Assembly: GCF_014195095.1 (NCBI RefSeq)
Contig: NZ_JACIBC010000002.1
Coordinates: forward strand, 806,001-870,000
Length of the DNA: 64,000 nt
Direction: 5' to 3'
From: Rhizobium sp. BK602
GTDB taxonomy: Bacteria; Pseudomonadota; Alphaproteobacteria; Rhizobiales; Rhizobiaceae
Shown here piece by piece: positions 9,821 through 17,772 of this stretch. The notes beneath the pieces are model-generated. The model did no database searches. It was not told the DNA's origin and was given only the letters and a program-made list of their open reading frames with translations. Position 1 is the first letter of the stretch; every line of letters begins with the position of its first letter. Made by a program: the position numbers and the translations under genes.

Positions 9821-11207
9821 CCACGCGCATGTAGCTGGTCATACCGGTCTTCTGATGCTCGATGATATGGCAATGCAGCAGCCAGTCACCGGGATTGTCG
9901 GCCACGAAGCCGAGCTGCACCTTTTCATCCGGCTGGATCAGATAGGTGTCGGAGACGAAGGGCGGCACCTGTCTTGTCGAAGAGGAGAGCACGGTGAAGC
10001 TCATCCCGTGCAGATGGATCGGATGGGCGTGCGGCGTCACGTTTTCCATGTCGAGGACATAGCTCTTGCCCAGCTTCAGTTCGGCCAGCGGCGCGGTGGG
10101 GTCGGGCGTGTCGCCCGGCCACGGCACCTTGTTGATCGCCCAGAAACTAAAGCCGAGCGAGCCGCAGATGCTGTCGGCGGATGTATCTTCCGCCGTGGCG
10201 CTGAGGATGAGCGGGATGTGCTCGGCTGACCCGATATCCGGCTTTGCGACGGGATTGCTCTCCAGGGGCGCGAGGTCGCGAACATCGCGCTTCAGCGAGC
10301 CGCCGACCGAACGCAGGGTTGCCAGGACCTTCGGAGCGGTGCCCCGGATATCCTCCAGCTTGACGATCGCGCCTTCCGCGTCCGGCATGCGGACGGCCAG
10401 TTCCAGCCGCTGGCCGGGGCCGAGTTGCAGCAGGTCGAGGGGAAAGCGCTGCGGCACCGGATTGCCGTCGATGGCGATGACGGTCGCCTCGGCTCCATCC
10501 ATACGGAAGGAATAGATGCGGGTGACGTCGGTGATGGCAAGGCGCAGGCGCACCAGGCCGCCGGTGGGGGCGTCATATTGCGGCTGCTGCTGCCAGTTGG
10601 CGGTGCGCACCGTCCCGTAGGTGCCGGACTTGGCGGAATCGCGCGGGCGGAACTGGGCGATGAACTGCCCGTCGCCGCCGAGGCGCCAGTCGCGGAGATT
10701 GAGCACCACTTCCGAATCGAAGGCTGGGTCCTTCGGATTTTCCACGACGATGACGCCGGTCATGCCATGACCCATCTGGATCAGCGTGTTGCAATGCGGA
10801 TGATACCAGAAGGTGCCTGCGTCCGGAGGCGTGAAGGCATAGTCGAAGTGATCGCCGGTATAGACATAAGGCTGGGTCAGGAACGGCACGCCGTCCATCC
10901 TGTTCGGCAGGCGGATGCCATGCCAGTGGATCGTCGTCGGCTCGTCGATGCCGTTGATCAGCCGCGCGGCGAAGGGTTCGCCTTTTTTCATGCGCACGAC
11001 CGGCGGCTTACCGGCATCGCCATAGGTCAGCACGTCCCTGGTCACGCCGCCATCCGCCAGGCCGGCCTGGGTCTTCACGGTCTTCAGCACCTGCGGCTCC
11101 GCCGCCAGCGCCTTGCCGCCGAACTTGCCGGCGATGCCAAGCCCGACGCCATAGGCACCAGCCACGGCGGAAGCTTTGAGCAAATTGCGGCGGGTGAGGA
11201 TCGGCAT
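9816..11207 (-). CDS. Tat-exported multicopper oxidase (laccase/CueO-like)
   Basis: 463 aa blue copper oxidase. The N terminus MPILTRRNLLKASA is a twin-arginine signal. All four copper-ligand clusters are present: HWHG, HPHCNT (HxH), HAHPIHLHG and HCHIIEHQKTGM, whose last Met is the likely axial type 1 position. Start at 11207 is chosen because GGAG lies 7 nt upstream; ATG at 11213 is only one base from it. Expected to oxidise Cu(I) or phenolics in the periplasm. No copper pump or regulator is adjacent, so function is from the family. Its stop codon falls in the RIME-like repeat. Confidence 0.92.
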   Translation of the reverse strand: MPILTRRNLLKASAVAGAYGVGLGIAGKFGGKALAAEPQVLKTVKTQAGLADGGVTRDVLTYGDAGKPPVVRMKKGEPFAARLINGIDEPTTIHWHGIRLPNRMDGVPFLTQPYVYTGDHFDYAFTPPDAGTFWYHPHCNTLIQMGHGMTGVIVVENPKDPAFDSEVVLNLRDWRLGGDGQFIAQFRPRDSAKSGTYGTVRTANWQQQPQYDAPTGGLVRLRLAITDVTRIYSFRMDGAEATVIAIDGNPVPQRFPLDLLQLGPGQRLELAVRMPDAEGAIVKLEDIRGTAPKVLATLRSVGGSLKRDVRDLAPLESNPVAKPDIGSAEHIPLILSATAEDTSADSICGSLGFSFWAINKVPWPGDTPDPTAPLAELKLGKSYVLDMENVTPHAHPIHLHGMSFTVLSSSTRQVPPFVSDTYLIQPDEKVQLGFVADNPGDWLLHCHIIEHQKTGMTSYMRVV

Positions 11208-11532
11208 GGCCATGCTCCGGGAGCGAGAATTTATCGATGCTTGTTTAAAGTTGACATCGATGTTCAGCAATAGCTTTGAAGTGGCCAAACTGCCGCAGCG
11301 GCTACCTGTGGTGGGGAATTGAGGAGGTTGGAATTAAAAATACAATCTAAAATTGATGTCGCATCTTGGATTATGCGTGCCTCGAAGCATCGTTAGTTGT
11401 CGATGTTGGCGGTATTGCGCCTACGGAAAGGTAATGGTCCCAGGAGTGGTGAGCATTTCAAAATCAGCACTCTTAAATGCACTCTTGGAATGATATAGTC
11501 GGTGTATTGGATGACAATCTTTGGAGGAACAG
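11208..11532. other. Divergent AT-rich intergenic region with a tandem GCACTCTT repeat
   Basis: 325 bp between the divergent oxidase and the AT-rich orphan, clearly poorer in GC than its surroundings. It must carry both promoters. Two exact GCACTCTT copies lie at 11467-11474 and 11479-11486, 12 bp apart, upstream of the orphan; that spacing suits a regulator bound on one face of the helix. ATCGATG also occurs twice near the oxidase side. No gene seen. Confidence 0.4.
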
Positions 11533-11970
11533 ATGTCGAAAGCCATCGGAATTTGTCTATCGACTATCGTTGTCTTGGTAGCTGCCTCGAACGTTACTCA
11601 TTCCGCTGATGTAAAAAAAGATACAAGTGGGCCGCACTACTTTCATCAGGATGATAAAAATCAGTTCGTTGATGTTTATGTACATCAAGACGATCGGGTC
11701 ACAATCAAGGTCAGTAACGGGCGCCCTTTGAGGCCAATGTGGATCAATCTACACGCAGTCTATAGGCAGGGCACGTCCGTTATCACGCACGTAGATTATC
11801 ATGTTTACTGCAAGTCTCCCGTTGGACACGGCGCTGAGAATTGGTTCGAGTTTCACACTCCGGGAGCCAATCAGGCTAGCACGGTCGAACTGAGCAGTAA
11901 TAAAGAAAGGCCATGGAAATCCCCAGCTGATGGATGGACGGTCGGTATCAGCACGGACGGAACTTTTTAG
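11533..11970 (+). CDS. Small AT-rich secreted protein of unknown function
   Basis: 145 aa. Sec signal peptide about residues 1-25 (MSKAIGICLSTIVVLVAASN). The mature part is rich in His, Asp and aromatic residues and repeats a short HQDD motif (YFHQDDKNQ, VHQDDRV). It has one mature Cys and no recognisable domain; beta-rich alternation is suggested. ATG at 11533 is preferred over the TTG at 11521 because GGAGGAAC sits just upstream. Base composition is markedly less GC-rich than the core genes, suggesting transfer. Its neighbour is the divergent multicopper oxidase, so an extracytoplasmic partner role is possible but unproven. Confidence 0.6.
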   Translation: MSKAIGICLSTIVVLVAASNVTHSADVKKDTSGPHYFHQDDKNQFVDVYVHQDDRVTIKVSNGRPLRPMWINLHAVYRQGTSVITHVDYHVYCKSPVGHGAENWFEFHTPGANQASTVELSSNKERPWKSPADGWTVGISTDGTF

Positions 11971-12016
11971 CGAATGTGACTATGCTTGTGGCGCTCACTG
12001 TCGCAAAATGTCTATC

Positions 12017-12121
12017 CAAAAAGGACCGCTCCATACGTCAGGGTATGGAATCGCAAAGTGACGGTGAAACTCGATGGTATTTGTAAGGCGAGCCCGGTCG
12101 AGTTGAGCAATAATGGGGAAT
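12017..12121 (+). pseudogene. Possible decayed paralogue fragment of the AT-rich orphan
   Basis: One plus-strand frame reads KVTVKLDGICKASPVELSNNGE followed by TGA at 12119-12121. Its end resembles the end of the intact orphan (ASTVELSSNKE), both in residues and in DNA (GGTCGARYTGAGCARTAAT). No start codon or signal peptide precedes it. Best read as a remnant of a tandem duplication, but the match is short and could be chance. Confidence 0.3.
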
Positions 12122-12332
12122 GATCTCGTTAGGTGAGGGGTTCCCAAGACCTCTTTCTCTTGCTCGGCGAACGGAAGCAGTAGTTTCATTGGTCCAGCTA
12201 GCGAGATGCAGGTGTCGCGCCGTTCACAAAGGCCTAGTGTAATTTCTAAGCCATTGAAATTGCAAGAGCGGGGGTCCGATCCTTACTTGTACAGTTCAGA
12301 GGTCGAGTGCGTCCCTGCCTACCCCCTCTCTT

Positions 12333-12387
12333 GCAAAAACTAAGACTTAGACGAGGGACGAGCCCTCATCTAAGCCTAAGTTTTTGC
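12333..12387. other. Long perfect-loop hairpin upstream of aspS
   Basis: Arms 12333-12357 and 12363-12387 pair at 22 of 25 positions around a 5-nt loop (ACGAG). The outer arms begin GCAAAAACT and end AGTTTTTGC, so a transcript from either strand would end its hairpin near a U-rich run. It may be a bidirectional terminator, the end of an unseen small RNA, or a mobile palindrome. It is about 150 bp before the aspS start. Confidence 0.6.
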
Positions 12388-12429
12388 TTTCTCGCCCGCC
12401 AGGGGCGAGATAGACCGGTGCTTCGAGCC

Positions 12430-12458
12430 TTGACAAATCAGGCGCACCATGCGCTTTT
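12430..12458 (+). promoter_or_regulatory. Candidate aspS promoter
   Basis: A perfect TTGACA at 12430-12435 with 17-bp spacing to a weak GCTTTT at 12453-12458, about 80 bp before the aspS ATG. Only the -35 element is convincing. Confidence 0.3.
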
Positions 12459-12535
12459 CCGCCCGATTTTCTCGTCGGCAGGCGAGGGGCTTTTGTCCGC
12501 ATTCGCCGCCGGCCGCCAAGTCCAGGATATATACT

Positions 12536-14326
12536 ATGCATCGCTATCGCAGCCACACATGCGCCGCCCTGCGCAAGTCCGACGTCGGTTCGACCGTCCG
12601 CATCTCCGGCTGGGTTCATCGCGTCCGAGATCATGGTGGCGTGCTGTTCATCGACCTGCGCGATCACTATGGCATCACTCAGGTCGTCGCCGATCCGGAT
12701 TCGCCTGCCTTCAAGCTGGCCGAAACCGTGCGCGGCGAATGGGTCATCCGCATCGATGGCCTTGTGAAGGCCCGCACTGAAGACACGATCAACAAGAACA
12801 TGCCGACCGGTGAGATCGAGCTTTACGCGCAGGAGATCGAAGTGCTCTCCGCCGCCAAGGAGCTTCCGCTGCCGGTCTTCGGCGAGCCGGACTATCCGGA
12901 AGACGTGCGCCTGAAGTACCGCTTCCTCGATCTGCGCCGCGAAACGCTGCATAAGAACATCGTCAAGCGCACGCAGGTCATTTCCTCGATGCGCCGCCAC
13001 ATGGGCGAAGTCGGTTTCACCGAATACACGACCCCGATCCTGACGGCCTCGTCGCCGGAAGGCGCGCGCGACTTCCTGGTGCCGAGCCGCATTCATCCCG
13101 GCACCTTCTACGCGCTGCCGCAGGCGCCGCAGCAGTACAAGCAGCTGCTGATGGTCGCCGGCTTCGACCGCTATTTCCAGATCGCGCCGTGCTTCCGCGA
13201 TGAAGACCCGCGCGCCGACCGCCTGCCGGGCGAATTCTACCAGCTCGACCTCGAAATGAGCTTCGTGACGCAGGAAGACGTCTGGAACACGATGGGTCCG
13301 CTGATGACCCAGGTGTTCGAAGAATTCGCCGAAGGCAAGCCGGTCACCAAGGAATGGCCGCGCATCCCCTATGACGTCGCGATCCGCAAGTATGGCTCGG
13401 ACAAGCCGGACCTGCGCAACCCGATCGTCATGGAAGCGGTGACCGAGCATTTCGCCGGTTCCGGCTTCAAGGTCTTCGCCAACATGATCGCCTCCAACCC
13501 GAAGGTCGAAGTCTGGGCGATTCCGGCCAAGACCGGCGGCTCGCGCGCATTCTGCGATCGCATGAACGCCTGGGCGCAGAGCCAGGGCCAGCCGGGCCTC
13601 GGCTACATCTTTTGGCGCAAGGAAGGCGAAAAGCTCGAAGGCGCTGGTCCCCTCGCCAAGAACATCGGCGAGGAGCGCACGGATACGATCCGCACCCAGC
13701 TCGGCCTCGATGACGGCGACGCCTGCTTCTTCGTGGCCGGCGATCCCGCCAAGTTCTACAAGTTCGCCGGTGAAGCCCGCACCAGGGCCGGCGAGGAGCT
13801 GAACCTGGTCGATCGCGACCGCTTCGAGCTGTGCTGGATCGTCGACTTCCCGTTCTTCGAATGGAGCGAGGAAGAAAAGAAGGTCGATTTCGCCCACAAC
13901 CCGTTCTCGATGCCGCAGGGCGGCCTCGAAGCGCTGCAGAACCAGGACCCGTTGACGATCAAGGCGTTCCAGTACGACGCCGTCTGCAACGGCTTCGAAA
14001 TCGCGTCGGGCTCGATCCGTAACCAGTCGCCGGAAACCATGGTCGCCGCCTTCGAAAAGGTCGGCCTCAGCCAGGCCGACGTCGAGGAGCGCTTCGGCGG
14101 CCTCTACCGCGCCTTCCAGTACGGCGCACCTCCGCACGGCGGCGCTGCCTTCGGTATCGACCGTATCGTCATGCTGCTGGTCGGCGCCAAGAACCTGCGC
14201 GAGATCTCGCTGTTCCCGATGAACCAGCAGGCACAGGATCTGCTGATGGGCGCTCCCTCGGCCGCAACGCCGACGCAGCTGCGCGAACTGGCGATCCGCC
14301 CGATCCCGCCGGTCAAGAAGGACTGA
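12536..14326 (+). CDS. aspS: Aspartyl-tRNA synthetase (probably non-discriminating)
   Basis: 596 aa class II synthetase of the bacterial type. OB-fold anticodon domain near the N terminus ([19 protein letters not shown]), class II motif 2 in [14 protein letters not shown]-type insertion in the middle and motif 3 in [15 protein letters not shown]. The ATG at 12536 gives the canonical [12 protein letters not shown]; an upstream in-frame ATG at 12449 adds 29 atypical residues. The RDHGG segment carries His where, as I recall, discriminating E. coli-type enzymes have Leu, favouring an enzyme that also charges tRNA-Asn for GatCAB amidation. That part is inference. Confidence 0.96.
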   Translation: MHRYRSHTCAALRKSDVGSTVRISGWVHRVRDHGGVLFIDLRDHYGITQVVADPDSPAFKLAETVRGEWVIRIDGLVKARTEDTINKNMPTGEIELYAQEIEVLSAAKELPLPVFGEPDYPEDVRLKYRFLDLRRETLHKNIVKRTQVISSMRRHMGEVGFTEYTTPILTASSPEGARDFLVPSRIHPGTFYALPQAPQQYKQLLMVAGFDRYFQIAPCFRDEDPRADRLPGEFYQLDLEMSFVTQEDVWNTMGPLMTQVFEEFAEGKPVTKEWPRIPYDVAIRKYGSDKPDLRNPIVMEAVTEHFAGSGFKVFANMIASNPKVEVWAIPAKTGGSRAFCDRMNAWAQSQGQPGLGYIFWRKEGEKLEGAGPLAKNIGEERTDTIRTQLGLDDGDACFFVAGDPAKFYKFAGEARTRAGEELNLVDRDRFELCWIVDFPFFEWSEEEKKVDFAHNPFSMPQGGLEALQNQDPLTIKAFQYDAVCNGFEIASGSIRNQSPETMVAAFEKVGLSQADVEERFGGLYRAFQYGAPPHGGAAFGIDRIVMLLVGAKNLREISLFPMNQQAQDLLMGAPSAATPTQLRELAIRPIPPVKKD

Positions 14327-14350
14327 GGTTCTTCAGGCTTTCAGAAATGC

Positions 14351-14382
14351 AAAAACCCGGCGACCGAAATCGCCGGGTTTTT
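14351..14382. terminator. Bidirectional terminator of aspS and the serine hydrolase
   Basis: A 13-bp perfect stem (14351-14363 with 14370-14382, 6-nt loop CCGAAA) beginning in five As and ending in a T run. It lies between two convergent genes and can act on both strands. Confidence 0.9.
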
Positions 14383-14406
14383 TATTTTATTGGTTGTGGA
14401 AGAGCC

Positions 14407-15567
14407 TCAGAGGGCGGCATAGACCGCCTTGGCGAGATCGATGGTGAACTGTCCCCACATGCCTTCGAGCGTCGTGTTGGTGAGCGCCACGACCGTCAGC
14501 TTCTTCTCAGGGTCGACGAACCAGCTGTGGCCATAGACGCCGCCCCATTTGATCGTGCCTTTGGAGAACGGGGCCTGCGCTTCAACGGGATCGGTGACGA
14601 CGGACCAGCCGTAGCCGAAGCCGAAGCCGGCTTGCAGCGGCTGCATATGGCCGCCCGCCTGATCGGCCATCATGGTCTTCACGGTATCGGCCGACAGCAG
14701 CGGCGCGCCGCCCTTGCGGATGGTTTCCAGAATGGCGAGGATGTCGCTTGCCGTTCCGGCCATGCCCGCGCCGCCGGAGTGATAGGAGGCGGGATCGAAT
14801 ATCCTGTCCGGCGTGAAATGAATCACGCCATCGAAAATAGGCGCAACCGCCTCTTGTCCCATCCGCCGCGGCTCGGGCGATGCATTCACATAGGCGGCCG
14901 CCAGACGGCTGCGGTCGCGGACGGAAAAGGCGGTATCGGCAAGCCCCAGCGGCTTCGTCACCAGTGCCTCGACGGCGCTGCCGAGGTTGCCGCCAGTTTC
15001 CTTTTCGATGATCCCGCCGAGCACATCCATCGCCAGCGAATATTGCCAGCCCTCGCCGGGCGGAAAGAGCAGCGGCGCGCTGGCGATACGCTCGAGATTA
15101 TCCGCGAGAGACCGGCCCGGCTCGCCAAGGCCGTCGGATACGCCGGCCCGGTGATAGGGGCCGCCTTCCGCCTCCGCGAATGAATAACCTAGTCCGGACG
15201 TATGTGTGAGGAGATGCCGGATGCGGATCACCGCCTCGCCGCCATCCGGCAAGCGGGGCCGGAAATCCGGCAGCCACTTGGTGATCGGATCGTCCAGCCC
15301 GATGCGGCCCTGTTCGACGAGCCGCATCGCGGCAATGGTGACGATCGGCTTGGTGACGGAGGCAAGGCGGAAGATGGCATCTTCGCGCATCGCCACATTG
15401 TTCTCGCGATCCGCCAACCCGGCGGCGCGGCGATAGGCGACTTCGCCGTCCTGGGCGATCAGGACTACCGATCCCACCAGCCGCTTGTCCGCCAGGGCGG
15501 CATCGATCGCCGCATCGACGCCATTCGCAAGGGAGGCCGGGGGAATATTTTCGAGGGGAAGACTCAT
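14407..15567 (-). CDS. Beta-lactamase-fold serine hydrolase (class C / EstB-like)
   Basis: 386 aa. The serine nucleophile motif S-V-T-K lies at residues 70-73 in RLASVTKPIV. A Tyr-containing second motif is in WQYSLAMDVLGG, and HTSGLGYS and VYGHSWFVDP match the family. There is no signal peptide, so a cytoplasmic esterase or peptidase role is more likely than antibiotic resistance. The start at 15567 is followed by a normal-length family N terminus. It is divergent from a TetR gene, with matched operator-like sites between them, so it is probably the TetR protein's target. Confidence 0.88.
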   Translation of the reverse strand: MSLPLENIPPASLANGVDAAIDAALADKRLVGSVVLIAQDGEVAYRRAAGLADRENNVAMREDAIFRLASVTKPIVTIAAMRLVEQGRIGLDDPITKWLPDFRPRLPDGGEAVIRIRHLLTHTSGLGYSFAEAEGGPYHRAGVSDGLGEPGRSLADNLERIASAPLLFPPGEGWQYSLAMDVLGGIIEKETGGNLGSAVEALVTKPLGLADTAFSVRDRSRLAAAYVNASPEPRRMGQEAVAPIFDGVIHFTPDRIFDPASYHSGGAGMAGTASDILAILETIRKGGAPLLSADTVKTMMADQAGGHMQPLQAGFGFGYGWSVVTDPVEAQAPFSKGTIKWGGVYGHSWFVDPEKKLTVVALTNTTLEGMWGQFTIDLAKAVYAAL

Positions 15568-15586
15568 GGGATGGAACCTTCTATAA

Positions 15587-15646
15587 TCACAATGACCATT
15601 CCTGAATAACGCAAATGCTCCTATATTTCTAGAGTGATCATTGTGA
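15587..15646. promoter_or_regulatory. Paired inverted operator sites between serine hydrolase and tetR
   Basis: TCACAATGACCA at 15587-15598 and its inverted near-copy TGATCATTGTGA at 15635-15646 match at 11 of 12 positions, 36 bp apart. Each half carries a small internal palindrome (AATGACCATT; TGATCA). One site lies next to each start codon of the divergent pair, the expected position for TetR autorepression and control of the hydrolase. Confidence 0.65.
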
Positions 15647-15660
15647 AAAATAGCAAAGAC

Positions 15661-16290
15661 ATGAAAAATTCCATTCCGAAAAGACGCGGACGCCCTCCGG
15701 CCTTCGATCGCGAGACGGTTCTGGCCGCCGCACGCGACACGTTCTGGAAGCATGGCTATGACGGCTCCTCTATCGCCGATCTGACCGCTGCCATGGGGAT
15801 AACGCCGCAAAGCCTCTATGCGGCCTTCGGCTCGAAAGCCGAGCTTTATCGCGAGACGCTGGAGCAATATCGGCGCATGCCGCGGCCGGAACCCGGCAAT
15901 CCGTTTCAGGACAAGTTGGACACCGTGGCTGCCTTCGAGCGTTTTCTGACGAATTCCGCCAGGATATTCACGGCACCGGAACATCCGAAAGGCTGCATGA
16001 TATCGACGGCTGTCCTGAATTGTGCCGAGGAAAACGAACCGGTCGCCCATCATGTCGCATCCATGCGCCTGCAGACGCTGGATATCTTTGCCGCCCGTAT
16101 CGAGCGCGGCGTCGCTGAGGGCGACATGCGGCCGGAGACCGACGCGCGCTCGCTTGCGCGTTTCCTGGGTGCCATCGTCCAGGGCATGTCCGTCCAGGCG
16201 CGCGACGGTGCGACGACGGATGAGCTGCTTGCCCTGTCGTCTCATGCACTCAGCGAACTCAGGACGTACCAGCTGCCGCGCGATGACTGA
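15661..16290 (+). CDS. TetR/AcrR family regulator
   Basis: 209 aa from the ATG at 15661 (MKNSIPKRRGRPPAF). The N-terminal helix-turn-helix covers about residues 14-60 (LAAARDTFWKHGYDG, SIADLTAAMGITPQSLYAAFGSK). The C-terminal ligand domain has GCMISTAVLNC, typical of the YcdC/AcrR-like subgroup that senses small reactive or hydrophobic compounds. An alternative GTG at 15634 overlaps the operator-like site and is less likely. Predicted to repress itself and the divergent serine hydrolase. Confidence 0.9.
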   Translation: MKNSIPKRRGRPPAFDRETVLAAARDTFWKHGYDGSSIADLTAAMGITPQSLYAAFGSKAELYRETLEQYRRMPRPEPGNPFQDKLDTVAAFERFLTNSARIFTAPEHPKGCMISTAVLNCAEENEPVAHHVASMRLQTLDIFAARIERGVAEGDMRPETDARSLARFLGAIVQGMSVQARDGATTDELLALSSHALSELRTYQLPRDD

Positions 16291-16305
16291 AGCAGAGCAA
16301 AGAAA

Positions 16306-16331
16306 AACCCGGCGACCGTGATCGCCGGGTT
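16306..16331. terminator. Terminator between tetR and the convergent exported protein
   Basis: A 10-bp perfect stem (16306-16315 with 16322-16331) followed by CTTTG. The core AACCCGGCGA/TCGCCGGGTT is the same as in the terminator after aspS, showing a reused stem design. Confidence 0.85.
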
Positions 16332-16356
16332 CTTTGTTGTCGGGATCGAAGGCCGA

Positions 16357-17544
16357 TCAGTCGTTGGACGAGACCTTGAGGCCGATGACCTGCGGGATAG
16401 AATTCGGAGCGCCCATGGCGGCGCCGATGATCATCGGCAGCGGCACCGGCTTGTCCGGCGACGCGTTGATGGTCAGGCTCTTCGGATTGTCGAGATAGGA
16501 GCTGACGGCAGCCGAAACGGCATTCTGCAGTTCCGGAATATTGAGCTGCGCCAGCATGATCGGCGTCATCGCCTTCAGCGTGTCGGCGAGCTGCTTGCCG
16601 GAAACGCCCTGCTGCTTGCCGGCGAATTCAAGCGCGCGCGAGGTGATCGAAGCATCGTCGAAGCGGATCTGGGCGCTGTTGAAGGTCAGCTGCTGCAGAA
16701 GGCCGAGCATGGCGATGCCGGCTGCCTGTTGCGCATCCTGCTGGTTCGGGTTGCTGCGAACGGTCTTGAGGGTCGATTGCAGCGACTTGACGAAGGCAGG
16801 CGTATAGCCGGAGAAGCTGAGGGCGAAATTGAGCTTGCCGATATCCTTGAAATCCAGGGAGTATTCGGTGATGTCGATCTTGCCGGGGCCGAGCTCCCAG
16901 CTTCCCTTCATGGCGATCTTGCCGTTCAACTGCTGAAGATCCAGCTGGCTGATGGCTTCCTTGCTCTTCGGATCGTCAACCTTGCTGAGATCGGCCTTGA
17001 CGTCATTGACCTGCGCATCGAAGTCGTAGCCGGAATTGTCGGCGCGCTTCGTCATGGTCATGTCGGCATTCGCGATACCGAAGACCTGCGTGCCGTCCTT
17101 GACGACGGAGACGGGGCCGGAATGCGCGCTTTTGTAGTAGAGCATCGGGCCGAGTTCGCTCTTGTCCGGATCGGCCGGGACTTCAACACCGTTCAGTTTC
17201 AGGCCGGTGGCGCTGATGGTAGCGCCGTCCTTGCTTGCGGAAACCTCCGGGAAGTCGACCTCGTCGATCGTATAGCCGCCGTTCGCCTCGGCGACGCCCG
17301 TCAGCGCGATGTCGCCGAGCTTGATGCCCTCGGCCTTGCCTTCCGGCTTGAAGCTCGTGCCCTTGAACGTCACCGTGGAGCCGCTGACCTCGACCTTTTC
17401 GGCGGCGATGGAAACGCCCTGGGCGGAATAGATGTTGTTGATCTTGGCGAGGAGATCGTTGCCATCGAGCGCGAAGGCGGAGCTGGCAAAGGACAGGATT
17501 GCGGCGCTGGACAGCATCAGCCGCGTTGTCCGATAGAAAGTCAT
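16357..17544 (-). CDS. Conserved exported protein of unknown function
   Basis: 395 aa with a Sec signal peptide (about residues 1-25, SSAAILSFASSAFA). The mature chain is acidic and rich in alternating short beta-type segments such as VEVSGSTVTFKGTSFKP and GKIAMKGSWELGPGKIDITEYSLDF. The pattern resembles periplasmic beta-solenoid or AsmA-like repeats, but no named family was recognised. It has no Cys and no C-terminal transmembrane helix. It is divergent from parC over a 228-bp gap. Probably periplasmic. Confidence 0.75.
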   Translation of the reverse strand: MTFYRTTRLMLSSAAILSFASSAFALDGNDLLAKINNIYSAQGVSIAAEKVEVSGSTVTFKGTSFKPEGKAEGIKLGDIALTGVAEANGGYTIDEVDFPEVSASKDGATISATGLKLNGVEVPADPDKSELGPMLYYKSAHSGPVSVVKDGTQVFGIANADMTMTKRADNSGYDFDAQVNDVKADLSKVDDPKSKEAISQLDLQQLNGKIAMKGSWELGPGKIDITEYSLDFKDIGKLNFALSFSGYTPAFVKSLQSTLKTVRSNPNQQDAQQAAGIAMLGLLQQLTFNSAQIRFDDASITSRALEFAGKQQGVSGKQLADTLKAMTPIMLAQLNIPELQNAVSAAVSSYLDNPKSLTINASPDKPVPLPMIIGAAMGAPNSIPQVIGLKVSSND

Positions 17545-17772
17545 GATGGGGTTTCCTCGTTAAACTGGTGTTAGGCGGGAGCACAGATTCTGCGTGTACC
17601 GCGGCGAGTTATATTCACCTTTGCCTGAAATTCCAATGACAATGCGGTTGCAGATGCGTGTGTAAGAGAGGTCCACACTCTTACGCTGGATTGTGCTTGA
17701 ACTGAGGCGTCATCCACAAGTGCGTTCCACTGATTTCTTGCCGGGAATCGGCTTCTCCGCTAGTCAAGAGCC

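Larger units (their letters stand above)
11971..12535. other. Gene-poor stretch upstream of aspS
   Basis: 565 bp with no convincing intact gene. The first part is low in GC and contains a possible decayed copy of the preceding orphan's 3' end (see separate entry). Later comes a 25-bp-arm hairpin and then a GC-rich aspS leader. Short minus-strand reading frames around 11995-12189 show no ribosome site or family features. Confidence 0.5.

Noticed and set aside
11995..12189. 64-codon minus-strand frame in the gap before aspS
   Set aside because: No ribosome site, domain or composition support.
14407..16245. 612-codon minus-strand frame extending the serine hydrolase through tetR
   Set aside because: The extra N-terminal part is antisense to tetR; the family N terminus begins at 15567.
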